Assembly: GCA_024763435.1 (NCBI GenBank)
Contig: JANTFN010000135.1
Span: 1 to 5,482, forward strand
Length of the DNA: 5,482 nt
Source of the DNA: Thermodesulfobacteriota bacterium
GTDB lineage: Bacteria > Desulfobacterota > S145-22
Reading direction: 5' to 3'
Shown: positions 1 to 5,103 of the stretch, piece after piece
Numbering within the stretch: the first letter of the stretch is position 1
How the letters are laid out: the number at the start of each line of letters is the position of its first letter
Made by a program: the position numbers and the translations under genes
Notes under the pieces: generated by a model
Told to the model about the DNA's origin: nothing
Databases searched by the model: none
The model's input: the letters and a program-made list of their open reading frames with translations, nothing else

Positions 1-1
1 G

Positions 2-124
2 GAGATGGAAGAACTTCTCGGGGTTCCCGTCATAGACGGGGTCGCCGTTGCCGTCAGGACCGCGGAAATGATGGTAACCCTGTCCCTGCTGCACAGCCGA
101 AAGGCCTATCCAAAAAGGGGCTGA
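2..124 (+). CDS. Asp/Glu (hydantoin-type) racemase, C-terminal end only
   Basis: This is the last 40 codons of a gene that begins before the window; the reading frame is open from position 2 to a TGA at 122-124. The fragment carries GVPVIDGVAVAVRTAEMMV followed by a short basic tail (RKAYPKRG). This resembles the C-terminal helix of the aspartate/glutamate/hydantoin racemase family, where a [IV]PVIDGV segment follows the second catalytic cysteine. Enzymes of that family interconvert stereoisomers of amino acids or hydantoins without a cofactor, using two cysteines. Both cysteines would lie upstream of the window, so activity and substrate cannot be judged. The gene converges with the DUF302 gene, their stop codons being 5 nt apart. 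The family call rests on a short match and is moderately sure; the substrate is unknown. Confidence 0.65.
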   Translation, partial: EMEELLGVPVIDGVAVAVRTAEMMVTLSLLHSRKAYPKRG

Positions 125-144
125 TCGGCCTATATCGATTTTTT
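123..144 (+). terminator. Weak candidate terminator between convergent genes
   Basis: A short hairpin of ATCG (124-127) and CGAT (136-139), extendable by one G-T pair, with an 8-nt loop, is followed by a run of T at 139-144. It sits where the racemase gene ends and overlaps the stop codon of the convergent DUF302 gene. The stem is only 4-5 bp and not GC-rich, so termination would be weak. Read on the minus strand it lacks an adjacent T run. Confidence 0.25.
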
Positions 145-543
145 AATCAGGTTTATTATCTTCAGGCATGTTTTGGCGAGTCCTTCCTGAAGCTTTTTGT
201 TCTCGGGCAGGGCCTGCGCGATAAACTCTCCGGTAAACGGCAGATAGTTGATGACTGTTTTCCCGTTTTGTTTGAAGACCGCCATCTGCTTCGGCGGCAG
301 AATGACCGCTGCCGTTTCGAGATTTCCATGAACCGTCTGGTAGGAGCGTTTGAAATTGCACAAAATAACCTGGAAGAGTTGAAACCCTTCTTCGACCGCC
401 ACGCCGTGGCGCCGGTAATCCTCGCCCACATCGAGAACATGGCGGACCTTGAAATTGAATTCAGGGGCGTTCTTTTTCAGGTCTTCAATAAATCCCGCAA
501 CGGTTTTATCACTCTCCGTTTTGAATAAAATTCCTTTTTCCAT
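130..543 (-). CDS. DUF302 family protein
   Basis: This 137-residue soluble protein matches the general pattern of the DUF302 family. It has an N-terminal segment with FxxRHVLDVGE (residues 32-41) and a central FQLFQVILCNF strand (55-64). An ILPPKQMAVFKQNGKTVINY stretch (81-100) corresponds to the conserved proline-containing strand pair, and a helical Lys-rich tail follows. No signal peptide or membrane segment is visible. The function of DUF302 proteins is not established; the fold forms small alpha/beta dimers. The ATG at 543 was chosen because AGGAAAGGG lies just upstream of it at good spacing on the minus strand; a GTG seven codons earlier (562-564) has no such site. It is transcribed away from the operon at 730 and toward the racemase gene. 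No clear minus-strand promoter was found in the shared intergenic region. Confidence 0.75.
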   Translation of the reverse strand: MEKGILFKTESDKTVAGFIEDLKKNAPEFNFKVRHVLDVGEDYRRHGVAVEEGFQLFQVILCNFKRSYQTVHGNLETAAVILPPKQMAVFKQNGKTVINYLPFTGEFIAQALPENKKLQEGLAKTCLKIINLIKKSI

Positions 544-604
544 TCTTATCCCTTTCCTTACCACTGGATTTGTCGGCTTTGTAAAACGACCAAAACCGCG
601 GAAA

Positions 605-633
605 TTGACAATACCCCATCTTTTGAATAAAAT
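605..633 (+). promoter_or_regulatory. Sigma-70-type promoter for the 730-3130 operon
   Basis: The -35 box TTGACA (605-610) matches consensus exactly. A 17-nt spacer leads to the -10 box TAAAAT (628-633), which matches TATAAT at five of six positions. Transcription would begin near 640, leaving a leader of about 90 nt before the ATG at 730. This is the best promoter in the window and drives the long plus-strand gene run. Confidence 0.7.
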
Positions 634-665
634 AAATAAAAAAGGTCTGAGGGTTCATTTGAATC

Positions 666-679
666 ATATCCCGGGATAT
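666..679. promoter_or_regulatory. Perfect 14-bp palindrome, candidate operator
   Basis: ATATCCCGGGATAT is its own reverse complement. It lies about 26-39 nt downstream of the predicted transcription start of the 605-633 promoter. A second, overlapping palindrome GGATATCC occupies 674-681. The position suits a repressor binding site that blocks the elongating or initiating polymerase. No regulator gene is visible nearby, so this is an inference from symmetry and position. Confidence 0.35.
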
Positions 680-729
680 CCGGCAAAACCACCATGAAGA
701 AAATTGTGAGAATTGAGGGCCATTGAAAT

Positions 730-1179
730 ATGGAAAAACGATTAAACAAATACAAACCAGCGGTCAAAAAACATGTTCTGCTGTTGTTTGCCGGGGGGAT
801 GTGGCTGGCGGTTGGCACCGCGCTCCTCGCGCTCTCTTATTCCTGGTTGCGCCGCTATCCGGGAAAAGGTGTTTTTGTCTTCGCGGGGGCGGGGATTGCC
901 GCGGCCCTCGTTATCAGCCGGTTCGGCTTTCTGAAAATCGTGGATAAAAACGTCAGACGAATTCTTCCCATGGAGGGGAAGCACTGCGCGTTCTCCTTCA
1001 TGTCGTGGAAGAGTTACCTCCTCGTAGCCCTTATGGTGGCACTGGGCATCACCCTTCGCCATTCCCCTGTTCCCAAATCCTATCTGTCCATCCTCTATAC
1101 GGGGATAGGCCTGGCGCTGGTTCTTTCAAGCGTGCGGTATTGGAAGGTCTTCTTCAGGCAGATACGTGAAAATGCCTGA
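730..1179 (+). CDS. Four-helix integral membrane protein of unknown function
   Basis: This 149-residue protein has a basic N-terminus (MEKRLNKYKPAVKKH) and four predicted membrane helices at about residues 15-38, 47-66, 94-110 and 118-136. They form two hairpins joined by a charged loop (VDKNVRRILPMEGKH, 71-85). Conserved-looking features are the MSWKSYLL start of helix 3 and the ITLRHSPVPKSYLSILYTGIG turn into helix 4. I do not recognise a named family or any catalytic residues. The ATG at 730 has GAGGG at 715-719, 10 nt upstream, inside a 10-codon mini-ORF. It is the first gene of a tight operon, and its end overlaps the HAD phosphatase start by 14 nt (8 nt if the ATG at 1172 is used). Translation of the two is therefore probably coupled, but a shared function is only inferred. 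Confidence 0.75.
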   Translation: MEKRLNKYKPAVKKHVLLLFAGGMWLAVGTALLALSYSWLRRYPGKGVFVFAGAGIAAALVISRFGFLKIVDKNVRRILPMEGKHCAFSFMSWKSYLLVALMVALGITLRHSPVPKSYLSILYTGIGLALVLSSVRYWKVFFRQIRENA

Positions 1180-1813
1180 AGGTCTGACAATTATTTTTGA
1201 TCTCGACGGGACCCTGAGCAACCCACAGGAAGGAATCGTAAAATCCTTCAACTTCGCCCTGCGGGGATTGGGCAAACCACCCCGACCGGAAAAAGACCTG
1301 ATTCAATATATCGGCCCGACGCTGAAGTCAGCCTTTTCGGAGCTGACGGGCACCTGTGACGACGCGGTTCTTTTAAAGGCCATCACCCTGTTCCGTCAGC
1401 GGTATTATTCGGTCGGTTTCATGGAAAATACCTTGTATGACGGGATAAACAACCTGCTTGCCCGGTTGAAGGGCGCAGGACATCACCTCTATATCGCGAC
1501 CCTTAAACGGGGCGCGCTTGCCCGTAAAGTGGGGGAATATTTTGGCATAGCGGAACATTTTACAGGCATCTTGGGATGTGACCTGGATATCCCCAAGGCC
1601 GACGTGGTGGCGGATATTCTGGAAATGGCGGGGGGTCAAAAAGACGCCGTCTTTATGGTCGGAGACCGTGAAACGGACATGGCGGCCGGGGCTGCCGCGG
1701 GAATCAGGACGGTCGGTGTGAGCTGGGGGTTTGGGTCACGCGCCGAGTTGTCCGCGGCGGAAACGGTTGTGGACAGCCCCGGCGACCTGCTGAGGTATTT
1801 CCAGAATGCGTAA
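1166..1813 (+). CDS. HAD-superfamily phosphatase (phosphoglycolate phosphatase / 5'-nucleotidase-like)
   Basis: This 215-residue cytoplasmic hydrolase shows all four HAD motifs. Motif I is FDLDGTL, with nucleophile Asp12 and acid/base Asp14. Motif II is the Thr in YIATLKRG (Thr112), motif III is Lys144 in DIPKAD, and motif IV is VGDRETD with metal-binding Asp167 and Asp171. The helical insertion between motifs I and II (about 19-90) is the subfamily I cap. The run SNPQEGIVKSFNFAL after motif I is typical of Gph / 5'-nucleotidase-like members, which hydrolyse small phosphate esters with Mg2+. The true substrate cannot be read from sequence. The start is GTG 1166 (AGG seven nt upstream) or ATG 1172; both overlap the preceding gene. 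Its stop overlaps the next start by 8 nt, so it belongs to the same translationally coupled operon as the permease genes. Confidence 0.85.
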   Translation: MKMPEGLTIIFDLDGTLSNPQEGIVKSFNFALRGLGKPPRPEKDLIQYIGPTLKSAFSELTGTCDDAVLLKAITLFRQRYYSVGFMENTLYDGINNLLARLKGAGHHLYIATLKRGALARKVGEYFGIAEHFTGILGCDLDIPKADVVADILEMAGGQKDAVFMVGDRETDMAAGAAAGIRTVGVSWGFGSRAELSAAETVVDSPGDLLRYFQNA

Positions 1814-2609
1814 AGGCAGAACTGAGGAGCCCCTGAAGATTCTTGTCCCGGCGGAGGGCCCGGAGCTGTCTGCCGGTGTGAGTGACAGGTTTGGAACATC
1901 CCCCTGGCTGCTGACGATTGATGCGGAAACGATGTCGTTTGAAACGCGCCGTAATCCGGGGGCATCCGGGCAAAAAGGGGCGGGAATGCAGGCCGTTGCC
2001 TTCGCCATCGGGGAAAACATCGCCGCGGTTCTGACAGGATATTGCAGTCCGATTGTGGAAAAATACCTCACGGAAAACGGAATAGCCGTTGTAAAAGGTA
2101 TCGGGGGAACCGCAGCGGATGCGGTGTCGCAATTCAAAAAGGGACCACCGGAGCCTCAACTCCTGGAATCCAGGAAAACCGCTCTGCTAAAAGCATTCAC
2201 CCGAGCCTTCCGTCAGTTTTCCCGCATGCTGCCGATGATAGGGGGCATCATTCTGATTATCGGCCTTTTCAACGCCTTTGTCCCTAAAAAGTTCCTGCGC
2301 GCCTTCTTCCCGGGGGGCATGGGATGGGATACCCTGTCAGGGGCTTTGGCTGGCAGCTTTTTCGCGGGGAACCCCATCAACAGTTACATTATCGGCGGCG
2401 GACTGCTGGCGCAGGGGGTGAGTCTCTTCGGCGTGACGGCCTTTATGGTGGCATGGGTCAGCGTAGGGTGGGTGCAGCTTCCCGCCGAGATCGGCGCGCT
2501 TGGAAGCCGCTTTGCCATTGCCCGGAATGTATTGTCTCTGATCATGGCCATGGGCGTGGCCCTCCTCACCGTAATTGTTCCAGGGGTTTTGCTGGGAGGG
2601 GGATTTTGA
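1806..2609 (+). CDS. NifX/NifB-like cofactor-binding domain fused to N-terminal half of an ArsP-like permease
   Basis: This 267-residue protein has two parts. Residues 10-110 read as the dinitrogenase iron-molybdenum cofactor domain (NifX, NafY, NifB C-terminus; PF02579 type): KILVPAEGPELSAGVSDRFG, then a TID strand, a GAGMQAVAFAIGENIAAVLTG helix-strand, and the terminal GTAADAVSQF. Such domains bind Fe-S or Mo-Fe-S clusters in known members. After a linker (111-138), four membrane helices follow at about 141-159, 176-200, 205-225 and 241-262. They resemble half of the DUF318/ArsP (PF03773) permease fold. The usual PCSCG-like motif is replaced by GNPINSYIIGG (188-198), so a thiol-dependent arsenic role is unlikely. 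The start ATG 1806 overlaps the HAD gene and has GAGG about 10 nt upstream. The stop shares TTGA with the second permease half. The likely role is cofactor- or metal-gated transport, with substrate unknown. Confidence 0.8.
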   Translation: MRKGRTEEPLKILVPAEGPELSAGVSDRFGTSPWLLTIDAETMSFETRRNPGASGQKGAGMQAVAFAIGENIAAVLTGYCSPIVEKYLTENGIAVVKGIGGTAADAVSQFKKGPPEPQLLESRKTALLKAFTRAFRQFSRMLPMIGGIILIIGLFNAFVPKKFLRAFFPGGMGWDTLSGALAGSFFAGNPINSYIIGGGLLAQGVSLFGVTAFMVAWVSVGWVQLPAEIGALGSRFAIARNVLSLIMAMGVALLTVIVPGVLLGGGF

Positions 2610-3130
2610 GCCCCCAACAGCAAAAGGCAAAATCACGGGCGGCATCTCCCCTGCGGGCCTGGCTGTTCCCCGGTGTCGTACTCATCGCTTACGCAGTCCT
2701 CCTCACGGTCCTGCCGGGAAAAACCGTCACGGCCCTGAAAAGCAGCGGGAATATTCTGGCCCGGATGGCCCTTCCCCTCGGTCTTGTTTTCATCGTCATG
2801 GTCCTGATGGATCTTTTCCTCCAGCCCGGGAAAATTACGAAATTTCTGGGGGAGAAGGCCGGCATCAAAGGGTTGCTGCTCTCCGCCGCGGCGGGAATTA
2901 TTTCCATCGGCCCCATTTATGCCTGGTATCCCCTGCTGAAGGACCTGCGGGAAAAAGGCGCTTCCAATTCCCTGATGGCCGTCTTCTTATGCAACCGATC
3001 TGTCAAACCGTTTCTTTTGCCTGTTATGGTCTCGTATTTCGGCTGGATTTATGTGCTGTTCCTGACCTTTTTTACCATTCTTGGTGCCATCGCTGTTGGC
3101 ATCAGCGTGGGAACCCTGACGAAAGAATAA
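2606..3130 (+). CDS. C-terminal half of an ArsP/DUF318-like permease
   Basis: This 174-residue membrane protein has about five predicted helices, near residues 18-36, 52-72, 88-110, 122-142 and 146-168. It appears to be the partner of the preceding protein; together they would make one complete permease of about nine helices. The segment GIISIGPIYAWYPLL (97-111), then REKGASNSLMAVFLCN (115-130), parallels GNPINSYIIGG...AQGVSLFGVTAFMV in the first half, as expected for a permease built from two related repeats. The start is TTG 2606, with GGAGG at 2595-2599 (6 nt spacing) and a TTGA overlap with the upstream stop. The frame is also open upstream from an ATG at 2324, but that stretch is Arg-rich, overlaps the first half and is a shadow. 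Family membership is fairly sure; substrate unknown. Confidence 0.8.
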   Translation: MSPQQQKAKSRAASPLRAWLFPGVVLIAYAVLLTVLPGKTVTALKSSGNILARMALPLGLVFIVMVLMDLFLQPGKITKFLGEKAGIKGLLLSAAAGIISIGPIYAWYPLLKDLREKGASNSLMAVFLCNRSVKPFLLPVMVSYFGWIYVLFLTFFTILGAIAVGISVGTLTKE

Positions 3131-3169
3131 AAAAGATGGCAGTAAACGGGGTCTATCGCCGCCGGGTGA

Positions 3170-3198
3170 TTGACTTTGGACATGGAATCTGTCATTTT
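3170..3198 (+). promoter_or_regulatory. Possible promoter for tRNA-Sec and tatA
   Basis: TTGACT (3170-3175) matches five of six -35 consensus bases. With a 17-nt spacer the -10 position would be CATTTT (3193-3198), a poor match (three of six). Predicted initiation near 3204 would fit a tRNA whose mature 5' end is at 3205. The alternative is read-through from the upstream permease operon with tRNA processing, since no terminator separates them. Confidence 0.3.
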
Positions 3199-3204
3199 AT
3201 ACGT

Positions 3205-3300
3205 GGGAGTGGATAGGTCACTGGTGGGCCTCCTGGACTTCAAATCCAGTGGTTCCGTGAAGAGCGGAACGGCGGGTTCGATTCCCGTACACTTCCGCCA
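3205..3300 (+). tRNA. selC: tRNA-Sec (anticodon TCA)
   Basis: This 96-nt tRNA inserts selenocysteine at UGA codons after serylation and SelA conversion, delivered by SelB. The acceptor 5' strand GGGAGTGG (3205-3212) faces ACACTTCC (3289-3296), with discriminator G3297 and an encoded CCA (3298-3300). The D stem is AGGTC/GGCCT. The anticodon arm CTGGA-CTTCAAA-TCCAG spans 3233-3249, with TCA at 3240-3242. The long variable arm has a 6-bp stem GTTCCG (3252-3257) / CGGAAC (3265-3270). The T arm is GCGGG-TTCGATT-CCCGT (3272-3288). The TCA anticodon, the long acceptor+T stack and the long variable arm together are diagnostic. Oddities: pair 3 is G-U, and the eighth acceptor position is a G-A mismatch. 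It lies 74 nt after the permease gene and 26 nt before tatA. No selenoprotein with an in-frame UGA was recognised in the window. Confidence 0.95.
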
Positions 3301-3326
3301 TTGCTGTTTAAATAAGGGGGGAAACC

Positions 3327-3542
3327 ATGATTGGTGGAATCGGCATGACGGAGCTCATTATTATCCTTGTCATTATCCTGATTATCTTTGGCGCCGGAAA
3401 ACTTCCGGAAATAGGCGGGGGTATAGGGAAGGCGATCAAGAACTTCAAGAAGGCCTCGAAAGAGCCCGACGAGATTGATGTAACGCCTAAAGTGGACGGG
3501 AAAGAACCGCCTCAGGACTCAACAGAAAACAGGGCATCCTGA
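3327..3542 (+). CDS. tatA: Sec-independent protein translocase subunit TatA
   Basis: This 71-residue protein has the whole TatA/E layout: a short N-terminus (MIGGIGMTE), one membrane helix (about 8-21), the FG hinge (Phe21-Gly22), an amphipathic helix (GKLPEIGGGIGKAIKNFKKA, 24-43) and a polar acidic tail. TatA oligomers form the protein-conducting part of the twin-arginine pathway, which exports folded, often cofactor-loaded proteins across the inner membrane with TatC. The length and glycine-rich amphipathic helix favour TatA over TatB. The ATG is preceded by AGGGGGG at 3315-3321 with 5-nt spacing, a strong site. No tatB or tatC is in the window. It sits 26 nt after tRNA-Sec and 22 nt before folK, so co-transcription with both is likely. 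Confidence 0.93.
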   Translation: MIGGIGMTELIIILVIILIIFGAGKLPEIGGGIGKAIKNFKKASKEPDEIDVTPKVDGKEPPQDSTENRAS

Positions 3543-3564
3543 AGACCCGGGACGGTATAACCAA

Positions 3565-4080
3565 TTGAAAACAGACGCTTTTCAAAAAGTCCTGATAGGG
3601 ATCGGGTCGAATATGGGGAACAGAGCCGAATTATGCTGTGGCGCTGTTGATACCCTTAAAGGTCATGCCGCCATACGGGGCGTGACGCTTTCATCTTTTT
3701 ACGAGACGGCCCCCGTCGGGGTCATCGACCAGCCTCCCTTTTTGAACCTGACGGCGGTTTTCGAAACAACGCTCATGCCGGAGGCGTTGTTAAAGGTCCT
3801 GAAAAAAATCGAACAAGACCTTGGGCGAAAGAAACGTTATAGATGGGGCCCCAGGGAAATTGATCTGGATATCCTCCTGTATGGCAACCAGGTGCTTGAA
3901 ACCCCGTCGCTGGTGATTCCCCATCCTGAAATGCACAATCGTGCCTTTGTCCTGACGCCCGCTTGCGATATTTGTGCTGATTGGGTTCATCCGGTTCTTC
4001 AACAACCCCTCCACATGCTTCTCGCGCAGGTCGCCATGGACGGGATTGGCCCCTATCGGGGAGACGTTCCATGCGCCTGA
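3565..4080 (+). CDS. folK: 2-amino-4-hydroxy-6-hydroxymethyldihydropteridine diphosphokinase
   Basis: HPPK transfers pyrophosphate from ATP to 6-hydroxymethyl-7,8-dihydropterin, the step before dihydropteroate synthase in folate synthesis. The 171-residue length is usual for a single-domain FolK. Visible motifs are IGIGSNMGNR (11-20), SSFYETAPVG (43-52) with the following QPPFLN (56-61), and the signature RWGPREIDLDILLYG (93-107). The signature includes the two Mg-binding aspartates, Asp100 and Asp102. LVIPHPEMHNRAFVLTP (116-132) follows. The start is taken as TTG 3565, since the first in-frame ATG falls inside the GSNMGN motif. The upstream GGGACGG is a poor ribosome site, so the exact start is less sure than the identity. 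Its 3' end overlaps the YHS gene by 10 nt, implying coupled translation. Confidence 0.93.
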   Translation: MKTDAFQKVLIGIGSNMGNRAELCCGAVDTLKGHAAIRGVTLSSFYETAPVGVIDQPPFLNLTAVFETTLMPEALLKVLKKIEQDLGRKKRYRWGPREIDLDILLYGNQVLETPSLVIPHPEMHNRAFVLTPACDICADWVHPVLQQPLHMLLAQVAMDGIGPYRGDVPCA

Positions 4081-4343
4081 TTTTTTACGCCATTCTGGGT
4101 TTCATCATCTATTACCTGGTCAGGGGGGTTACGCGCGGTACCTCCCCCTCGCGGCGGAGAAGCCCCAACAGCCATGGGACATCCGAAACCGGAAAAGAGC
4201 TTAAGAAAGACCCCGTTTGCGGGACCTACATCCCGGAAGATACCCCTTACCATCTGTCGCACAAAGGACAGCCTTATTTTTTTTGCAGCGAAACGTGCTT
4301 GAAGACCTTCAAACAACAAATCGCGCAAAAAAAGGAAAAATAA
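4071..4343 (+). CDS. Small membrane-anchored YHS-domain protein
   Basis: This 90-residue protein has an N-terminal hydrophobic helix (about residues 3-20, LIFYAILGFIIYYLV), a basic Ser/Pro/Arg linker (22-45) and a YHS (TRASH-like) domain at 46-82. The domain reads KDPVCGTYI, then PYHLSHKGQPYFFCSETC. Cys50, Cys72 and Cys76, possibly with His61 or His64, are candidate metal ligands. Related domains bind metal ions in copper ATPases and heavy-metal proteins. The arginine-rich segment after the helix suggests a cytoplasmic domain. The start ATG 4071 has GGGGAG at 4058-4063 with 7-nt spacing and overlaps the end of folK; longer upstream readings of this frame are folK shadow. Its position between folK and transaldolase gives no clue to its role. 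Confidence 0.85.
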   Translation: MRLIFYAILGFIIYYLVRGVTRGTSPSRRRSPNSHGTSETGKELKKDPVCGTYIPEDTPYHLSHKGQPYFFCSETCLKTFKQQIAQKKEK

Positions 4344-4382
4344 CCCCCGAAAGCAGGGTTTTCGGATTAAAAGGAGAAATTC

Positions 4383-5030
4383 ATGAAGTTTTTTATTGAT
4401 ACAGCCAATATCGACGAAATCAAAAAAGCGGACAGCATGGGATTTGTGGATGGCGTAACAACCAACCCGACCCTTGTGTCGAGAGAGAACAGGCCCTTTC
4501 TCGAGGTAATTCGTGAAATTTGCGAAGTAGTCAACGGGCCCGTGAGTGTTGAGGCCGTGGGGCTGACTGCCGAGGCACTGATTCCGGAGGCACGTGAGCT
4601 CGCGAAGATTCACGCGAACGTGGTGGTTAAGATCCCCATGAACCTCGAGGGAATGGTGGCAGTCCGCCAGTTGGAGCGGGAAGGGATTAAAACGAACGTT
4701 ACCCTTGTCTTTTCACCCAATCAGGCCCTCCTGGCCATGAAGGCGGGGGCTTCCTATATCAGCCCGTTTGTGGGGCGTCTCGATGATGTGGCCCACGACG
4801 GCATGGACATGGTCGCGGATTGTCTTGATATTATAGCGAATTACGGTTTCTCCTCCGAGATTATCGTGGCCAGCATCCGGCATCCCCTTCACGTCCTGAC
4901 CGCCGCCCGGATGGGGGCTCACATCGCGACCATCCCCTACAAGGTGATGGTACAGTTAGCAAAACACCCCCTGACGGACGCGGGAATTGAACGGTTTCTT
5001 GAGGATTGGAAGAAGGTACCCAAGGCATGA
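4383..5030 (+). CDS. tal: Transaldolase, small (TalC) type
   Basis: Transaldolase moves a dihydroxyacetone unit from sedoheptulose 7-phosphate to glyceraldehyde 3-phosphate in the non-oxidative pentose phosphate pathway. The 215-residue length is that of the short TalC/FSA subfamily. Motifs are MKFFIDTANIDEIKKA (1-16), GVTTNPTLV (24-32), VSVEAVG (54-60), VVKIPMN with Schiff-base Lys83, GIKTNVTLVFSPNQA (101-115) and SPFVGRLDD (127-135). Glu57 and Phe129 are the transaldolase choices at positions where fructose-6-phosphate aldolases carry Gln and Tyr, so transaldolase activity is favoured over aldolase. The ATG follows AAGGAG (4371-4376) at 6-nt spacing. The gene is 39 nt after the YHS gene and is the last before a strong terminator. 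Confidence 0.93.
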   Translation: MKFFIDTANIDEIKKADSMGFVDGVTTNPTLVSRENRPFLEVIREICEVVNGPVSVEAVGLTAEALIPEARELAKIHANVVVKIPMNLEGMVAVRQLEREGIKTNVTLVFSPNQALLAMKAGASYISPFVGRLDDVAHDGMDMVADCLDIIANYGFSSEIIVASIRHPLHVLTAARMGAHIATIPYKVMVQLAKHPLTDAGIERFLEDWKKVPKA

Positions 5031-5054
5031 GACGCTGAATCCCTGAAATGGCGC

Positions 5055-5103
5055 AAGAAACCCTGTTTGAAATGAAAAATATTTTAAGCAGGGTTTCTTT
5101 TTT
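5055..5103 (+). terminator. Strong intrinsic terminator after transaldolase
   Basis: AAGAAACCCTG (5055-5065) pairs perfectly with CAGGGTTTCTT (5089-5099). The stem extends inward through 5066-5073 against 5081-5088 with two G-T pairs, giving about 19 bp around a 7-nt GAAAAAT loop. A T6 run (5098-5103) follows. It begins 25 nt after the transaldolase stop and closes the plus-strand gene run. Confidence 0.92.

Noticed and set aside
268..697. Plus-strand ORFs opposite the DUF302 gene
   Set aside because: They lack ribosome sites and domain character; the minus-strand frame has a recognisable family pattern and a good ribosome site.
2324..2605. Upstream extension of the second permease half from an ATG at 2324
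   Set aside because: The extra 94 residues are Arg/Gly/His-rich with no domain character, are a frame shadow of the first permease half, and a TTG with an ideal ribosome site at 2606 explains the start.
2607..2609. UGA at the end of the NifX-permease fusion as a selenocysteine codon, given tRNA-Sec nearby
   Set aside because: Reading through gives a polar sequence unlike a permease, and the second half is in another frame with its own ribosome site.
3155..3170. Hairpin ATCGCC / GGTGAT as a terminator after the permease operon
   Set aside because: Six pairs with one G-T and no T run after it; it also overlaps the possible -35 box of the tRNA promoter.
3981..4070. Longer start for the YHS protein at 3981
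   Set aside because: This stretch is folK in another frame; ATG 4071 has a good ribosome site and begins directly before a membrane helix.
4347..4365. Hairpin CCGAAA / TTTCGG between the YHS gene and transaldolase as a terminator or attenuator
   Set aside because: The stem is short and has no T run; the transaldolase gene has a strong ribosome site right after it.
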